Assembly: GCA_964348665.1 (NCBI GenBank)
Contig: CAYGDP010000012.1
Span: forward strand, 44,733 to 108,732
From: CAYGDP01 sp964348665
GTDB taxonomy: Bacteria; Verrucomicrobiota; Verrucomicrobiia; Palsa-1439; CAYGDP01
Length of the DNA stretch: 64,000 nt
Direction of reading: 5' to 3'
The notes below the pieces were generated by a model, which made no database searches, had not been told where the DNA came from, and saw nothing but the letters and a program-made list of their open reading frames with translations. Shown piece by piece: positions 53,533 through 62,930 of this stretch. Numbering within the stretch: position 1 is the stretch's first letter; every line of letters begins with the position of its first letter. Both the position numbers and the translations under genes were made by a program.

Positions 53533-54396
53533 TCAATGGCCCCTCTCCGTGGAAGGTGTTCGTGACGAACCGATCAATTGCTCAAGATGCTCGCGGCCTT
53601 TGAGAAAACCGCTCTCGGCGTCCACGCTGCTGTCCTCGTGCTCGATGGAAAGCACATCATCATACCCAATCTGCCGAAGCGCGGCGATATATTCACCCCA
53701 AGGAATGCGGCCAAATCCAGGAATAACGTAGCGCCACCAGCCTCCTTCGCGCACCCCCAAACGTTTGAGTTTCCAATCCAGAATCTCCACGTCCTTCGCG
53801 TGCGAGTGAAAAATCCGGTCACGAAACTCATACACGGCGCCGATATGATCAATTCCCATCCAGAAAAGATGAGACGGGTCGTAGTTGAGGCCGAGATTTT
53901 TTTGCGGAACGACCTCGAAGAGCCGTCGCCAGTGATCGAGATGTTGGATATTGGTCTCAAACCAGTTTTCAAACGCAATCTGCACACCTTTCCCCGCCGC
54001 GTGCTCGAGCAACGGACCGAGTGTGCCAGGCAAATCCTGCTCGATGGTTTGCATCTTCGTCTTTCCCGGCAACGGAAATCCCGCCAGCGTGCAGACGGTC
54101 TTCACTTCCAGCGCAGACGCCGCGTCAATCGCCGCACGTAACATCGTCAGGTTCTTCTTCCGCTCGGCTAAATCCGTGGGCAGAATGTTCATGTAGGCGG
54201 CCAGCGCTGAAATCTCGAGTTTGTGGCGCTTCAGCAGCGCCCGTGTCGCCTTTGCGCCGCCACGAGCGAGAACTTTATCGGACGGCAAATGCCCGAGTGT
54301 AACCTCCAAGGCGGCGAAGTGATTTTTTCCCGCCCACGAACAAACTTCTTCGAACGATTTTTTGCCAAATGGCGCTGTCAATAATCCAACATGCAT
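53533..54396 (-). CDS. Sugar phosphate isomerase/epimerase-like TIM-barrel protein
   Basis: The ATG at 54396, with AAGGAG upstream, gives 287 residues. The fold of the xylose-isomerase-like (AP endonuclease 2) superfamily is shown by HVGLLTAPFGKKSFEEVCSW, VQIAFENWFETN, GLNYDPSHLFWMGID, IFHSHAKDVEI and DVLSIEHEDSSV, which carry the metal-binding Glu, Asp, His and Glu. Such enzymes are common in polyol and inositol metabolism. The substrate is not clear. It lies 28 bases after the propeller gene on the same strand and is probably cotranscribed. Confidence 0.87.
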   Translation of the reverse strand: MHVGLLTAPFGKKSFEEVCSWAGKNHFAALEVTLGHLPSDKVLARGGAKATRALLKRHKLEISALAAYMNILPTDLAERKKNLTMLRAAIDAASALEVKTVCTLAGFPLPGKTKMQTIEQDLPGTLGPLLEHAAGKGVQIAFENWFETNIQHLDHWRRLFEVVPQKNLGLNYDPSHLFWMGIDHIGAVYEFRDRIFHSHAKDVEILDWKLKRLGVREGGWWRYVIPGFGRIPWGEYIAALRQIGYDDVLSIEHEDSSVDAESGFLKGREHLEQLIGSSRTPSTERGH

Positions 54397-54454
54397 CACA
54401 ATCTCCTTGTGAGATTGCAACTGTACCGGTCGTGCCGACGAATGGCAAGCTTGG

Positions 54455-56089
54455 TCAACTCGCTGGCGGTTCTTGTACGCCGTTGTTCCAGCGATGTTTT
54501 GTCCATGCAGCGACGGTTCCCGCCGCGAATAGAATCAGGCTCGCCACCATTGCGAGCAGACCGATAGGCATCTGGCGACCAACCGTAAAACTCATACGAA
54601 CAGGCATCGTCGCCATCACCACGACCGCTGCGAAGGGAACGACAATCGCGCCCCAGTCTCCGCCCAACAATCGCCTGACAAGATACACGGTCAACACGGT
54701 CGCCCCATAGCCTTCGACAGCAGCGCTGGCCGTATCTCCCGCGATAACAACCCACCCGATCGAATGACTGATCCAGACGACCGCGACAGCCACCCGAAAC
54801 ATCGTCGCGCCCTCGTGTTGCGAATCGTCCCACCGTAAACTGTGCAACAACAAATACACGAATGTATTTTGGATTGCGAACCCAACGGAAGCATTTGTGA
54901 CCAGCATCACAGTCCCAATCCCGACCCCAATCGCTCCCGCCAACCCCGCTTTCGGATTACGCGCGAGCGTCAGGTGCAACAACCCATACGCCGCCGCAGC
55001 CAGCACAATCCAGTTTTCGCGGCTAGTATCGAACGTAGATGGCGAGCCGCCAAAGGTTGTGGCCAATGACAACAGTGCCAACTGAAACGCCACGCGATTT
55101 TCCCGCGCGCGCAACCAGAGCACACCGAGAGTCACCGCGTTGAGAGTCGACAACGCGAAGAAAATGGCGCTGTTCTCGTGAAACACGGCCACAAAGGTCG
55201 CCGCGACGGGCAATCCGAGAAACGTCTGACGCCATTCTTCCGTTGATTCAGCCACAACATCCTTTACGCGCAGCACGAGAACCCACGCACCCACCCACAA
55301 CACAGGCGCCCACAACCCGAAGTCGCGACCCACGTCGTAGATGTAATTCAACGACCACAAATGCGCGCCGCTCACCGCAATCCATGTCGCATAGAAACTC
55401 AACGGCAACCACGGCCGTTCCGGCAACAACTCCCCTCGCCTGTGCGGTTTCGGCAACAATATCGCAAACGCCATCAGCAGCGGCAACAAGGTCGTCCAGC
55501 CAATATACGTCCAGGGAGCGACCGCGCCATCGCGAACCTCATGCAGATGCTTGAATCCAATTGCCATTCCAATGTTGACGACCAACAGAACAACACCCAG
55601 CACAAGCAATTGCGGCGGCAAGTTCAACTGCCGATAATACCGTTTCAAGGCGAGGAACCGTGCGATGGCAAGCGCGCCTCCGATCGCACAGAGCGCGTAC
55701 GCCGTGCTGGTGCGATCCCACGCCGCGAGGCTCAACAGGATGAACGGGAGCAAGACGAACTTGCTTTCAAGAAACACCAGCAGCGTTGAGTCATACCAGA
55801 TGCGCTGTGTTGCCAGCAGGATTGCGGTCACAACGAGCAGCGCGCTGTAGAACTGTAAGGCGCTGAAGTTAAAGATCAACCGCGCGATTTCACCCGAAAG
55901 AAACGTGGGATCCACCGACAGCCGATAGATACCGAACAACAACAACGCCGCGCTCACCAAGTAAAACGGATTGCAAGCCAGCAAACGTTTCATCCAGCGA
56001 ATCGCGGTTTCCGACGAGGAACCTCCTTCATTGCTCGCCGCCGGAACGCTCGATGCGCCCGACGGGTCTTGGGATGGAATAATTTCCAT
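54455..56089 (-). CDS. Large polytopic membrane protein of unknown function
   Basis: The ATG at 56089, preceded by GGAGG, gives 544 residues; a longer frame upstream only shadows the next gene. After a polar N-terminus (about 35 residues) the protein has at least twelve hydrophobic segments, for example FYLVSAALLLFGIYRL, LLVLGVVLLVVNIGMAIGF and ILFAAGTVAAW near the end. No catalytic motif is seen. I do not recognise the family. Its place before the small sugar group suggests, but does not show, a cell-envelope role. Confidence 0.65.
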   Translation of the reverse strand: MEIIPSQDPSGASSVPAASNEGGSSSETAIRWMKRLLACNPFYLVSAALLLFGIYRLSVDPTFLSGEIARLIFNFSALQFYSALLVVTAILLATQRIWYDSTLLVFLESKFVLLPFILLSLAAWDRTSTAYALCAIGGALAIARFLALKRYYRQLNLPPQLLVLGVVLLVVNIGMAIGFKHLHEVRDGAVAPWTYIGWTTLLPLLMAFAILLPKPHRRGELLPERPWLPLSFYATWIAVSGAHLWSLNYIYDVGRDFGLWAPVLWVGAWVLVLRVKDVVAESTEEWRQTFLGLPVAATFVAVFHENSAIFFALSTLNAVTLGVLWLRARENRVAFQLALLSLATTFGGSPSTFDTSRENWIVLAAAAYGLLHLTLARNPKAGLAGAIGVGIGTVMLVTNASVGFAIQNTFVYLLLHSLRWDDSQHEGATMFRVAVAVVWISHSIGWVVIAGDTASAAVEGYGATVLTVYLVRRLLGGDWGAIVVPFAAVVVMATMPVRMSFTVGRQMPIGLLAMVASLILFAAGTVAAWTKHRWNNGVQEPPAS

Positions 56090-56166
56090 GACAAACCTCC
56101 CGGTTGGATTGATTTTATGAACGAAGCCACGGCCAAACCTACGCCTCGTCTGCCATTTGTCAAAGG

Positions 56167-57309
56167 CTACTTCTTCCCCATGCCAACCGTCAGGACGACG
56201 GCGTGCGGTTTTTCCGCTTCCAACAAAGCTTGCATCGCGCGCATGAACGACATAACCGGCCATTCTCTTGTTCCAACACGGTTTTGATTCCGCACCGCTT
56301 CTGGAAAGAGCACACCGGTGGGGGCATGGTCCGCCACATGTGCGGCGTGTTCGATCAATCTCATTGCAGACTGCCGATCGGCAATCCGAGACTGCAATCC
56401 GGCGGCGCGTTCCAATACAACACCCCGGTCTGCCAATGATAATCTCCCGAACGACCCCGCCATAAACACTGCACAACCATAGCCGAGCAAATCGTTGGTT
56501 GCCCGCAACGTCTCCACCATGTCCGGTTGCGCGGCGGTCATTTTCTTCCAAATGCGGGCAATGTGCTGGAACCGCCAATGCGACCATTTCAGGACCGCCG
56601 AGAGCGGCGTCAACTGCTTCTCCATCGGTATGTATTTGTCGGCAACAACGCTCCCTAGGAATAACTGGTGCCGGACAAACGCGTCCTCCGTTTCGGCATT
56701 GATATGACCGACCCGAATCCCCGGCTCAAATCGCAACCGGATTCCCAGTCGCTTCGTCTGATCCCCCAAAAAGGAATGAGAAATGCCTTCCTTCGTTTCA
56801 CCGACGTACCGGATTTTGTCGAAGAGCTCTCGTCGAAAAAAAGCGTTCTCGGTCCCCACTTCGTAGCGCCACGAAGGCGGGTACCAGGCGCCAAGCCAGA
56901 ATTTGCTTAGTAAATAATCCGCCGTCCCCCACGGATTTCCTGCCGACGCATTCGTCACCGCGCCGCCTGCTCCCAGGCAATCGTGCCAATGAGTCATCAA
57001 TTCGGCATGTCGCTTGAGCCAGTCCAATTCCGGCACGCAGTCGTGGTCGGTAAAGGCAATGAATTTTCCGCGCGCGCGCCGGATCCCTTCCCCGCGCGCG
57101 GCGATCCCGAGCGCGGGTTTTGCGAGCCGAACATGGCAGCAATTGGAAAAACTTTTTGGAACGGCTGCCGTGTCGTCAGTCGAGCTATCCACCACGATCA
57201 CTTCATACGCCGGAGCATTTTGTTGGCGAGTCACCGCGTCGAGACACCGTCGCAAATGACGGAATCCCCCGTTGCAAGTCGGGACGATGACCGAAATATC
57301 AACGTTCAC
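56167..57309 (-). CDS. Glycosyltransferase family 2
   Basis: A GTG at 57309, overlapping the previous gene by 11 bases, gives 380 residues; a TTG at 57354 is possible. The GT-A fold has ISVIVPTCNGGFRHLRRCLDAV, VIVVDSSTDDTAAV, the DxD-like FIAFTDHDCVPELDWL and a late ENAFFRRELFDKIRYVGET. The last 110 residues are variable and include LQSRIADRQSAMRL, perhaps from a repeat insertion. It is the end of a three-gene sugar group. Confidence 0.83.
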   Translation of the reverse strand: MNVDISVIVPTCNGGFRHLRRCLDAVTRQQNAPAYEVIVVDSSTDDTAAVPKSFSNCCHVRLAKPALGIAARGEGIRRARGKFIAFTDHDCVPELDWLKRHAELMTHWHDCLGAGGAVTNASAGNPWGTADYLLSKFWLGAWYPPSWRYEVGTENAFFRRELFDKIRYVGETKEGISHSFLGDQTKRLGIRLRFEPGIRVGHINAETEDAFVRHQLFLGSVVADKYIPMEKQLTPLSAVLKWSHWRFQHIARIWKKMTAAQPDMVETLRATNDLLGYGCAVFMAGSFGRLSLADRGVVLERAAGLQSRIADRQSAMRLIEHAAHVADHAPTGVLFPEAVRNQNRVGTREWPVMSFMRAMQALLEAEKPHAVVLTVGMGKK

Positions 57310-58138
57310 GGCTGCGCCTCCGATTCGCGATTGTCTGGGTCCGCCATTTCTCAACCTCGCCCGCCAATATCCTTCGGTTGCGATCTCGTTGCACCGGCGT
57401 CGCTTGTCGCCACTGCTCGATGGTGGCGCGAATCAATCGCACTTCGCGGGCCAATTCGCCCGGCGCGTGTGGTTGCTCGAATTCCTGCCGAAAACTCCGT
57501 CCCAACAACGCAACCGACGCGCCCAGCCGCACTTGCTCGGCGATGACCCGCCGCGGAGAAATCGGCAAATCGCTTTGTCGCAACCGCGCAATCCCTCCAA
57601 AACCGAATCGGATTCCCGCGCTGCGGATGGTTTTGGAAAGAAAATCCAACAACCCGGAGCAGAGCGGCTCAAAGATGACATCCAATCCCAAACTCAATCG
57701 CAAATCGTTCAGGCCGATGTGTATTTCATCCACGCCACCCACTCGCACGATGGATCCAATCCGGCCAACGGCTTCCTTTGTTTCCAACAATAAACTCGTT
57801 TCCGCCCGACCCCGAATCAGCCGCACAAATTCCGCCACTTCGACTGCGTCACGAAACATTGGCAGCATGATCACTTGGGCGCCATCCCGAAGGCATTTTT
57901 CGATTTCTTGGCGGGTCTTCGAATGAACCGGATTGATCCGAACCATCATCCTCGCTCGATAAAGAATGGCCGAGAGATGCGCGACATCCTCCGGTTGATG
58001 CTGTGATAGAAACAAGCCTTGTCCAGCTTGTCGCTTCGCCTTCCCGAGCCGCTCCAAGTCCACCAGGATCCGGTCGATCCCGGCCGCCTCCGATTCTCGC
58101 GCAAGCGCGTCATTGTTGGTGATCAGGCAAAGTTCCAT
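57299..58138 (-). CDS. HpcH/HpaI aldolase/citrate lyase family protein
   Basis: The ATG at 58138 gives 279 residues with the TIM-barrel features of the family: ILVDLERLGKAKRQ, VRINPVHSKTRQEIEKCLRDGAQVIMLPMF, TSLLLETKEAVGRI and IHIGLNDLRLSLG. The Arg, Glu and Asp residues that hold the metal and enolate are in these blocks. Its place between a GT2 and an RmlC-like cupin suggests a role in making an unusual sugar or sugar acid. The real substrate is unknown. Confidence 0.82.
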   Translation of the reverse strand: MELCLITNNDALARESEAAGIDRILVDLERLGKAKRQAGQGLFLSQHQPEDVAHLSAILYRARMMVRINPVHSKTRQEIEKCLRDGAQVIMLPMFRDAVEVAEFVRLIRGRAETSLLLETKEAVGRIGSIVRVGGVDEIHIGLNDLRLSLGLDVIFEPLCSGLLDFLSKTIRSAGIRFGFGGIARLRQSDLPISPRRVIAEQVRLGASVALLGRSFRQEFEQPHAPGELAREVRLIRATIEQWRQATPVQRDRNRRILAGEVEKWRTQTIANRRRSRER

Positions 58139-58161
58139 GGTGATGTACCGTTGGTGTCGAA

Positions 58162-58623
58162 TTACCACGAATACGGAATGGACGGGTCGTTCGGCGGCAG
58201 CCTGTCCTCATCCGGATGACCCGGCTTGAACGCAATCGAGTTCAGGTGAATGCAAAATAATTCTTCTTCCCCCATTGCCTTGAATCCGTGCCATACGCCA
58301 ATCGGAATCTGCACCAGTTTAGGGTCGGCTTCCGTGATCAGTATTTCGTTCACCTGCCCCCGCGTCGACGAGTCATCGCGCGTATCGTAGAGCGCCAGCT
58401 TCATGCTGCCGGAGACGAGCGCGATTTGGTCAGTCTGCTCCTGGTGACGGTACCAAGCCTTGACGACGCCGGGCAGAGTGGACGTGATATACACCTGCCC
58501 GAATCCCAGAAAAAAGGCGTCGTCGTTGCGTTGCACTTCCATCAGGCGACCGCGTTCGTTGCGCACCAGTTTGAGGGGTTGCACGCGGACACCGGCAATG
58601 AGATCGGGCAATGAGTTCACCAT
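58162..58623 (-). CDS. dTDP-4-dehydrorhamnose 3,5-epimerase-like cupin protein
   Basis: The ATG at 58623 gives 153 residues. The RmlC-like double-stranded barrel is seen in VQPLKLVRNERGRLMEVQRND, VKAWYRHQEQTDQIALVSGSMKLALYDTR and VQIPIGVWHGFKAMGEEE. The standard catalytic RG(L/M)H segment is altered (KAWYRH), so a real 3,5-epimerase is uncertain. It may be a related isomerase or a nonenzymatic member. It lies 23 bases before the aldolase gene, so the three genes are probably one transcript. Confidence 0.78.
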   Translation of the reverse strand: MVNSLPDLIAGVRVQPLKLVRNERGRLMEVQRNDDAFFLGFGQVYITSTLPGVVKAWYRHQEQTDQIALVSGSMKLALYDTRDDSSTRGQVNEILITEADPKLVQIPIGVWHGFKAMGEEELFCIHLNSIAFKPGHPDEDRLPPNDPSIPYSW

Positions 58624-58704
58624 GGCTGTATGATGACAATTTCCTGGCCTGTTTGGCAAACTCAATCCGCAATAGTTGATTTCCCTTCTGAATGAGCGAA
58701 CTAT

Positions 58705-60747
58705 ATGCTACGTAGCCAGTGGAATCGCATGGAAGAAGAACGCAACAAAGAACGCACCAAGATCCTCCGCAAGCTTCCTCTGTTTTCACAGATGAGCTGG
58801 GCGGCTTTGCGGAACGCCGTCAGCAAGGCCGAGGTGATCGCTTGCAAACACGACGACGTCGTCGTGCAGGAAGGCGATGAAAGTGACGCGTTTTATGTGG
58901 TCGAGTCAGGGCGATTGCAAGCGTACACTCGCCTCAAGAGCGGCGTCGAGCGCGTCTTCGCGCACTATTACGATGGCGATTGTTTCGGCGAGATGGCGCT
59001 GGCCGGCGAACCGCATTGGTGTAGCGTGCGCGTTCTCAATGACGCGACCCTTCTGCGGATCCGGCGCCACGATTTCGAGGAAGCGATGCAGAAGCACCCC
59101 GAACTCGGATTTCAGATCGGCCAAGTTCTTGCGCGCCGAATGCAGGAGCTTCGCGCCGAGCGCAAACGCGCCAAATGGAGCACCGCCATTTCCCTCTTCA
59201 GTGTTGCACCGCACACGGGCAAGCAAATGCTCGCGTACAATCTCGCCGCAAGTCTTGCCACCGAGACGCACGAACCCGTCGCTCTGCTCGACATGAGCGG
59301 TCGTCATCCCGCGCCGCCGCTGACCCGATCCGACCACATCGCCCTATCGCGTCATCGCTCCGGGTTCGATGTCTTGTGCGCTCCGCTTGAAGGATCGGAG
59401 GCAGAGGCGGATTTCATCCCACATCTGTTCAGCGACCTCGTCAATCGCTACAACTACGTCCTGCTCTGCCTGCCGGAAACATTCACACCACCCGTCCAAC
59501 AATGCCTCGTTCAAGCCGACCGAATCCTGATTGTCACGACGCATCAAGAAGAAAATCTCTATCGCACGCGTCTGTTCCTCAACGACCTCGGTGATTTCTG
59601 CGTCGATTGTCCCCAAAAATCGCAAGTTATGATTATGCACGAGGCCACCGCGCCGGACGTGCCGTGGGAAGAATTGCAGCATAAACTCGGTCACTCACAG
59701 CTCCGGTTCCTGGAACGCATCCCGCGCAGCGAATTGAGCGACAATCCCGATGTCGAACCCTATGTCCTCCGCGTCCCCAAAGCGCGATTCAGCCGTGGCG
59801 TGCGTCACCTGGCACGCGAACTTGGCAATGTGCTGGTGGGTCTCGCCCTCGGCAGCGGTGCGGCACGCGGACTCGCTCACATCGGTATCATCCGCGTGTT
59901 GGAAGAAGAAAATATTGTTGTGGACGCCGTCGCCGGCAACAGCATCGGCGCGCTCATTGCCGCGGCGTGGGCTATCGGTCATAACGCCGACGAAATGACG
60001 GAGATCGCGCGGCGCGTGAAAGGTCGCGGTGTACTGCGGTTGATCGATCCCGTACTTCCGCGCAGCGGGTTGTTGCGCGGCGATAAAATGCGGAAATTTC
60101 TACGCGAGATTTTCGGGGACAAAACTTTTGATCAATCGCTCCTGCCGCTGCGGATGAGCTCGACCAATCTGGAGACTCTTGAACAAATTGTGTACGACCA
60201 CGGCTCGCTTGTGGATGCCGTTCGCGCCAGCGCGTCCATCCCCGGCATTTTTCAGCCCATTGTCCAGGATGGCCAGTTTATCATTGATGGCGGCATTCTG
60301 AATCCCGTTCCGATTGATCTCCTCGCTCGGATGGGCTGCAGCCGGATCATCGCGGTCAATACCGTCCCCGGCCCCGAAGAGATGCGAGCCAATGTCCAGC
60401 TTCACGACGAAATCCGATATCTTCAGGAACACGCCAAGCATCGCGTCGCCGACATCGGTCAGCAACTCGTCTGGAACTTTGCCAATTCCATCGTGGACGT
60501 TTACATGCGCGCGATGCAAGCCATGCAATATCAGATCGTCGAGACCGCGTTGCGGCAGGCGGATCTCACGCTGACACCCATCATCCCCGGCAGCAATTGG
60601 TACGAATTTTATGACCCAGACAAATTCATCCGCAAAGGCGAAGAAACCGCGCGCGCCAAGGTCGAAGCCCTGCGACGGTTGACCCAGCCCATTCGAGAAA
60701 TCGAATCCGCAGCAAAACCGAAACTGGCTCTCACCGCAAACGCATGA
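58705..60747 (+). CDS. Patatin-like phospholipase with cNMP-binding and ParA-like domains
   Basis: The protein has 680 residues in three parts. Residues about 22-140 form a cyclic-nucleotide-binding domain (VVVQEGDESDAFYVVESG, DCFGEMALAGEP). A ParA/MinD-like domain follows with a degenerate P-loop (SVAPHTGKQMLAYNLAASLA, near residue 167) lacking the normal Thr/Ser after the Lys. The patatin domain has the oxyanion loop GSGAARGLAHIG (near 378), nucleophile Ser about 413 in GNSIGA and catalytic Asp about 529 in IDGGILNPVP. It resembles neuropathy-target-esterase-like lipases. The ATG at 58732 is an alternative start. The stop overlaps the next gene. Confidence 0.88.
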   Translation: MLRSQWNRMEEERNKERTKILRKLPLFSQMSWAALRNAVSKAEVIACKHDDVVVQEGDESDAFYVVESGRLQAYTRLKSGVERVFAHYYDGDCFGEMALAGEPHWCSVRVLNDATLLRIRRHDFEEAMQKHPELGFQIGQVLARRMQELRAERKRAKWSTAISLFSVAPHTGKQMLAYNLAASLATETHEPVALLDMSGRHPAPPLTRSDHIALSRHRSGFDVLCAPLEGSEAEADFIPHLFSDLVNRYNYVLLCLPETFTPPVQQCLVQADRILIVTTHQEENLYRTRLFLNDLGDFCVDCPQKSQVMIMHEATAPDVPWEELQHKLGHSQLRFLERIPRSELSDNPDVEPYVLRVPKARFSRGVRHLARELGNVLVGLALGSGAARGLAHIGIIRVLEEENIVVDAVAGNSIGALIAAAWAIGHNADEMTEIARRVKGRGVLRLIDPVLPRSGLLRGDKMRKFLREIFGDKTFDQSLLPLRMSSTNLETLEQIVYDHGSLVDAVRASASIPGIFQPIVQDGQFIIDGGILNPVPIDLLARMGCSRIIAVNTVPGPEEMRANVQLHDEIRYLQEHAKHRVADIGQQLVWNFANSIVDVYMRAMQAMQYQIVETALRQADLTLTPIIPGSNWYEFYDPDKFIRKGEETARAKVEALRRLTQPIREIESAAKPKLALTANA

Positions 60748-62216
60748 AACTCTCTCCAACCGACTGGGCAAGCGCCCACTCCGCCGACGCATGGCGCGAA
60801 TTGCAGGAAACCCAGTTGCGACGATACATTCGCAACATCCTCTACCCGCACAGTCCCTATTATCGCCGGTTGTTCGACGAAAACAAAATCAATCCCGCCA
60901 GAATCCAGAGTATTGCCGATCTTCGATCCATTCCGTTCACCAGCAAGAAAGACCTTCTCCCCACTCCGGACAAGCCAACGAAATACCGCGACTTCATCCT
61001 CACGCCCGACCAGAAAGAGCTCAAACGAAAACCATCGGTGATTTTTCGCGCGCTCCTCGACGGACGCGACACGGTGCAACGAGAACTGGAGCGCGAGTTT
61101 CGTCCGATATTCCTGACAGCCACCACCGGCCGCTCCAGCGATCCAGTCGCATTCACATACACTCACCACGACCTCAACAATCTCCTCGACTGCGGCAATC
61201 GTCTCATCCAAACATTTGGGAATAACACCTCCGACCGCGGGATCAACATCTTCCCGTTCGCCCCGCATCTTGCCTTCTGGCAAGTCGCCTTCGCCGGGAT
61301 CGAGTTCGGCATGATGCTCGTCCACACCGGCGGCGGGAAAGCCCTCGGCACGCCCGCCATCATCGCCATGATCGACAAAATCAAACCGCAATCGCTTCAA
61401 GGAATGCCAACCTATCTCTATCATTTGCTCCACGAAGGCTTAGCGCAAAAAAAACGTTGGGATCATATTACGAGCCTCGTCCTCGGCGGTGAAGCCGTCC
61501 CCGCCGGGATGCGCCGCAAACTCATTCAACTCCTCGAACAAATGGGTGCCGGCGACGTTCACATCATCGGTACCTATGGCTTCACCGAAGCAAAATACGC
61601 CTGGCCAGAATGTCCCGCCCCCGCCGATTCCCCCAGCGGCTTCCACTTGTATCCCGACAAGGAAGTCATCGAAATCATCAACCCCGATACAGGCGAACCT
61701 GTCAGCGACGAGCAAGAAGGTGAGATCGTTTATAGTTCCATTGACGGACGCGGCAGCGTCGTTTTCCGTTATCGAACCGGCGACTACACCGAAGGCGGTG
61801 TCACCTGGAAACCCTGCCCTCATTGCGGTCGCCGATGTCCGCGCCTGCTCGGCCCCATCGGACGCCGTTCCAACATCAAAGACTTACAGATCAACAAACT
61901 CAAAGGCACGCTCGTCAATTTCAACGACCTCGAACACATCCTCGACGATGATGCACAGGTCGCCGAATGGCAGCTTGAAATCCGCAAACAAAACGATGAC
62001 CCACTCGAAGTGGACGAACTCGTCGTCCATCTTTGTCCGACCGAGAGAACCGACGTCGAACCACTGAAGGCACGCGTCGCCGAAAAATTTCAGCAAACCA
62101 CCGAACTCCGCCCCAGCCGCATCGAAATCCATTCCTTCGACGAAATGCGCAAGCGGTTAGGTCTCGATACAGCCCTAAAACAAATCCGCATCCTTGATTC
62201 GCGGCCAAAATCATGA
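60744..62216 (+). CDS. PaaK-like adenylate-forming enzyme (phenylacetate-CoA ligase family)
   Basis: This 490-residue protein has the AMP-binding loop TATTGRSSDPVAF, ITSLVLGGEAVP, GTYGFTEAKYAWPECP and VFRYRTGDYTEGG. A four-Cys segment (PCPHCGRRCPRLLG) is typical of PaaK relatives, as is GRRSNIKDLQINKLKGT. It would activate an organic acid as an acyl-adenylate; the acid is unknown. The start overlaps the patatin stop, which suggests coupling and perhaps a lipid-related role. Confidence 0.85.
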   Translation: MKLSPTDWASAHSADAWRELQETQLRRYIRNILYPHSPYYRRLFDENKINPARIQSIADLRSIPFTSKKDLLPTPDKPTKYRDFILTPDQKELKRKPSVIFRALLDGRDTVQRELEREFRPIFLTATTGRSSDPVAFTYTHHDLNNLLDCGNRLIQTFGNNTSDRGINIFPFAPHLAFWQVAFAGIEFGMMLVHTGGGKALGTPAIIAMIDKIKPQSLQGMPTYLYHLLHEGLAQKKRWDHITSLVLGGEAVPAGMRRKLIQLLEQMGAGDVHIIGTYGFTEAKYAWPECPAPADSPSGFHLYPDKEVIEIINPDTGEPVSDEQEGEIVYSSIDGRGSVVFRYRTGDYTEGGVTWKPCPHCGRRCPRLLGPIGRRSNIKDLQINKLKGTLVNFNDLEHILDDDAQVAEWQLEIRKQNDDPLEVDELVVHLCPTERTDVEPLKARVAEKFQQTTELRPSRIEIHSFDEMRKRLGLDTALKQIRILDSRPKS

Positions 62217-62242
62217 GTGCAAAATAAAATCAAATTCGCAAC

Positions 62243-62569
62243 TTGTCTGGTTTATTTAAGTCGTCAAGAGATCCGTTTTGGATACGCTTGCGGGAACTTG
62301 TCCGCAAGAAAAATATCGACCCCCAATCAAGCATTTTGGTGGAAAGCTTCCCTGATGACGAAAATTTTGAATTCGGAATCGTAGTTGATAAAAATGGGAA
62401 AGTCTTTGAATTCAGCTTCGACTATTTAGGAAAACCAATCGCGCAAGGTGAACTTTCTGAATGGAAAAACATTACTGATTGGTGGGAATCTACGCCGTAC
62501 CGGGAGGGTGTTTCCATCGCACTAACTATGATCGAAACGTGTTCCGATGTAGATCCCAAACGACCATAA
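62243..62569 (+). CDS. Small hypothetical protein, AT-rich
   Basis: From a TTG start this protein has 108 residues, without signal peptide or membrane segment. The middle has alternating strands (FEFGIVVDKNGKVFEFSFDYL) and a helix near the end. I do not recognise a family. The DNA is visibly richer in A and T than the neighbours, which may mean recent transfer. The start is uncertain; no good ribosome site was found. Confidence 0.5.
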   Translation: MSGLFKSSRDPFWIRLRELVRKKNIDPQSSILVESFPDDENFEFGIVVDKNGKVFEFSFDYLGKPIAQGELSEWKNITDWWESTPYREGVSIALTMIETCSDVDPKRP

Positions 62570-62589
62570 CTCGTGTTTCAATCAACCAG

Positions 62590-62841
62590 TTATTTCCTCC
62601 CCACCACATACCTCACCAACGCCACCAACCCTGAAAATCGGAACTGCGGGTCCACGTATTTTTCGATGACGTAAAACGCGAAATAATACGCGCGGCAGAA
62701 CGCCCAGATCGTCACCGCTAACAACAGCGCCGTCCGCCATGTCGGCGATTCGACCCACAACAGCACTGTGGCAGTCACGCCTAGCGCCAGAAACAGAACG
62801 CCCTTCAACCAAATCAGCTTGGGATTTTTGAGGTCGGTCAT
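62590..62841 (-). CDS. Small membrane protein of unknown function
   Basis: This 83-residue protein has two hydrophobic segments: WLKGVLFLALGVTATVLLWV and WRTALLLAVTIWAFCRAYYF. The remainder is short and basic (YVDPQFRFSGLVALVRYVV, then GRK). It is a plausible inner-membrane protein; similar short proteins are common in Verrucomicrobia. Function unknown. It converges on the AT-rich gene with a 20-bp gap. Confidence 0.65.
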   Translation of the reverse strand: MTDLKNPKLIWLKGVLFLALGVTATVLLWVESPTWRTALLLAVTIWAFCRAYYFAFYVIEKYVDPQFRFSGLVALVRYVVGRK

Positions 62842-62930
62842 TGCCCTTTAGCATAACCGCGCAATGTCGGATTGCAAGCGCGGCGAAGATTTCTGGCGAC
62901 GAAACCGTTGGGATGATACATATTAGCGCG

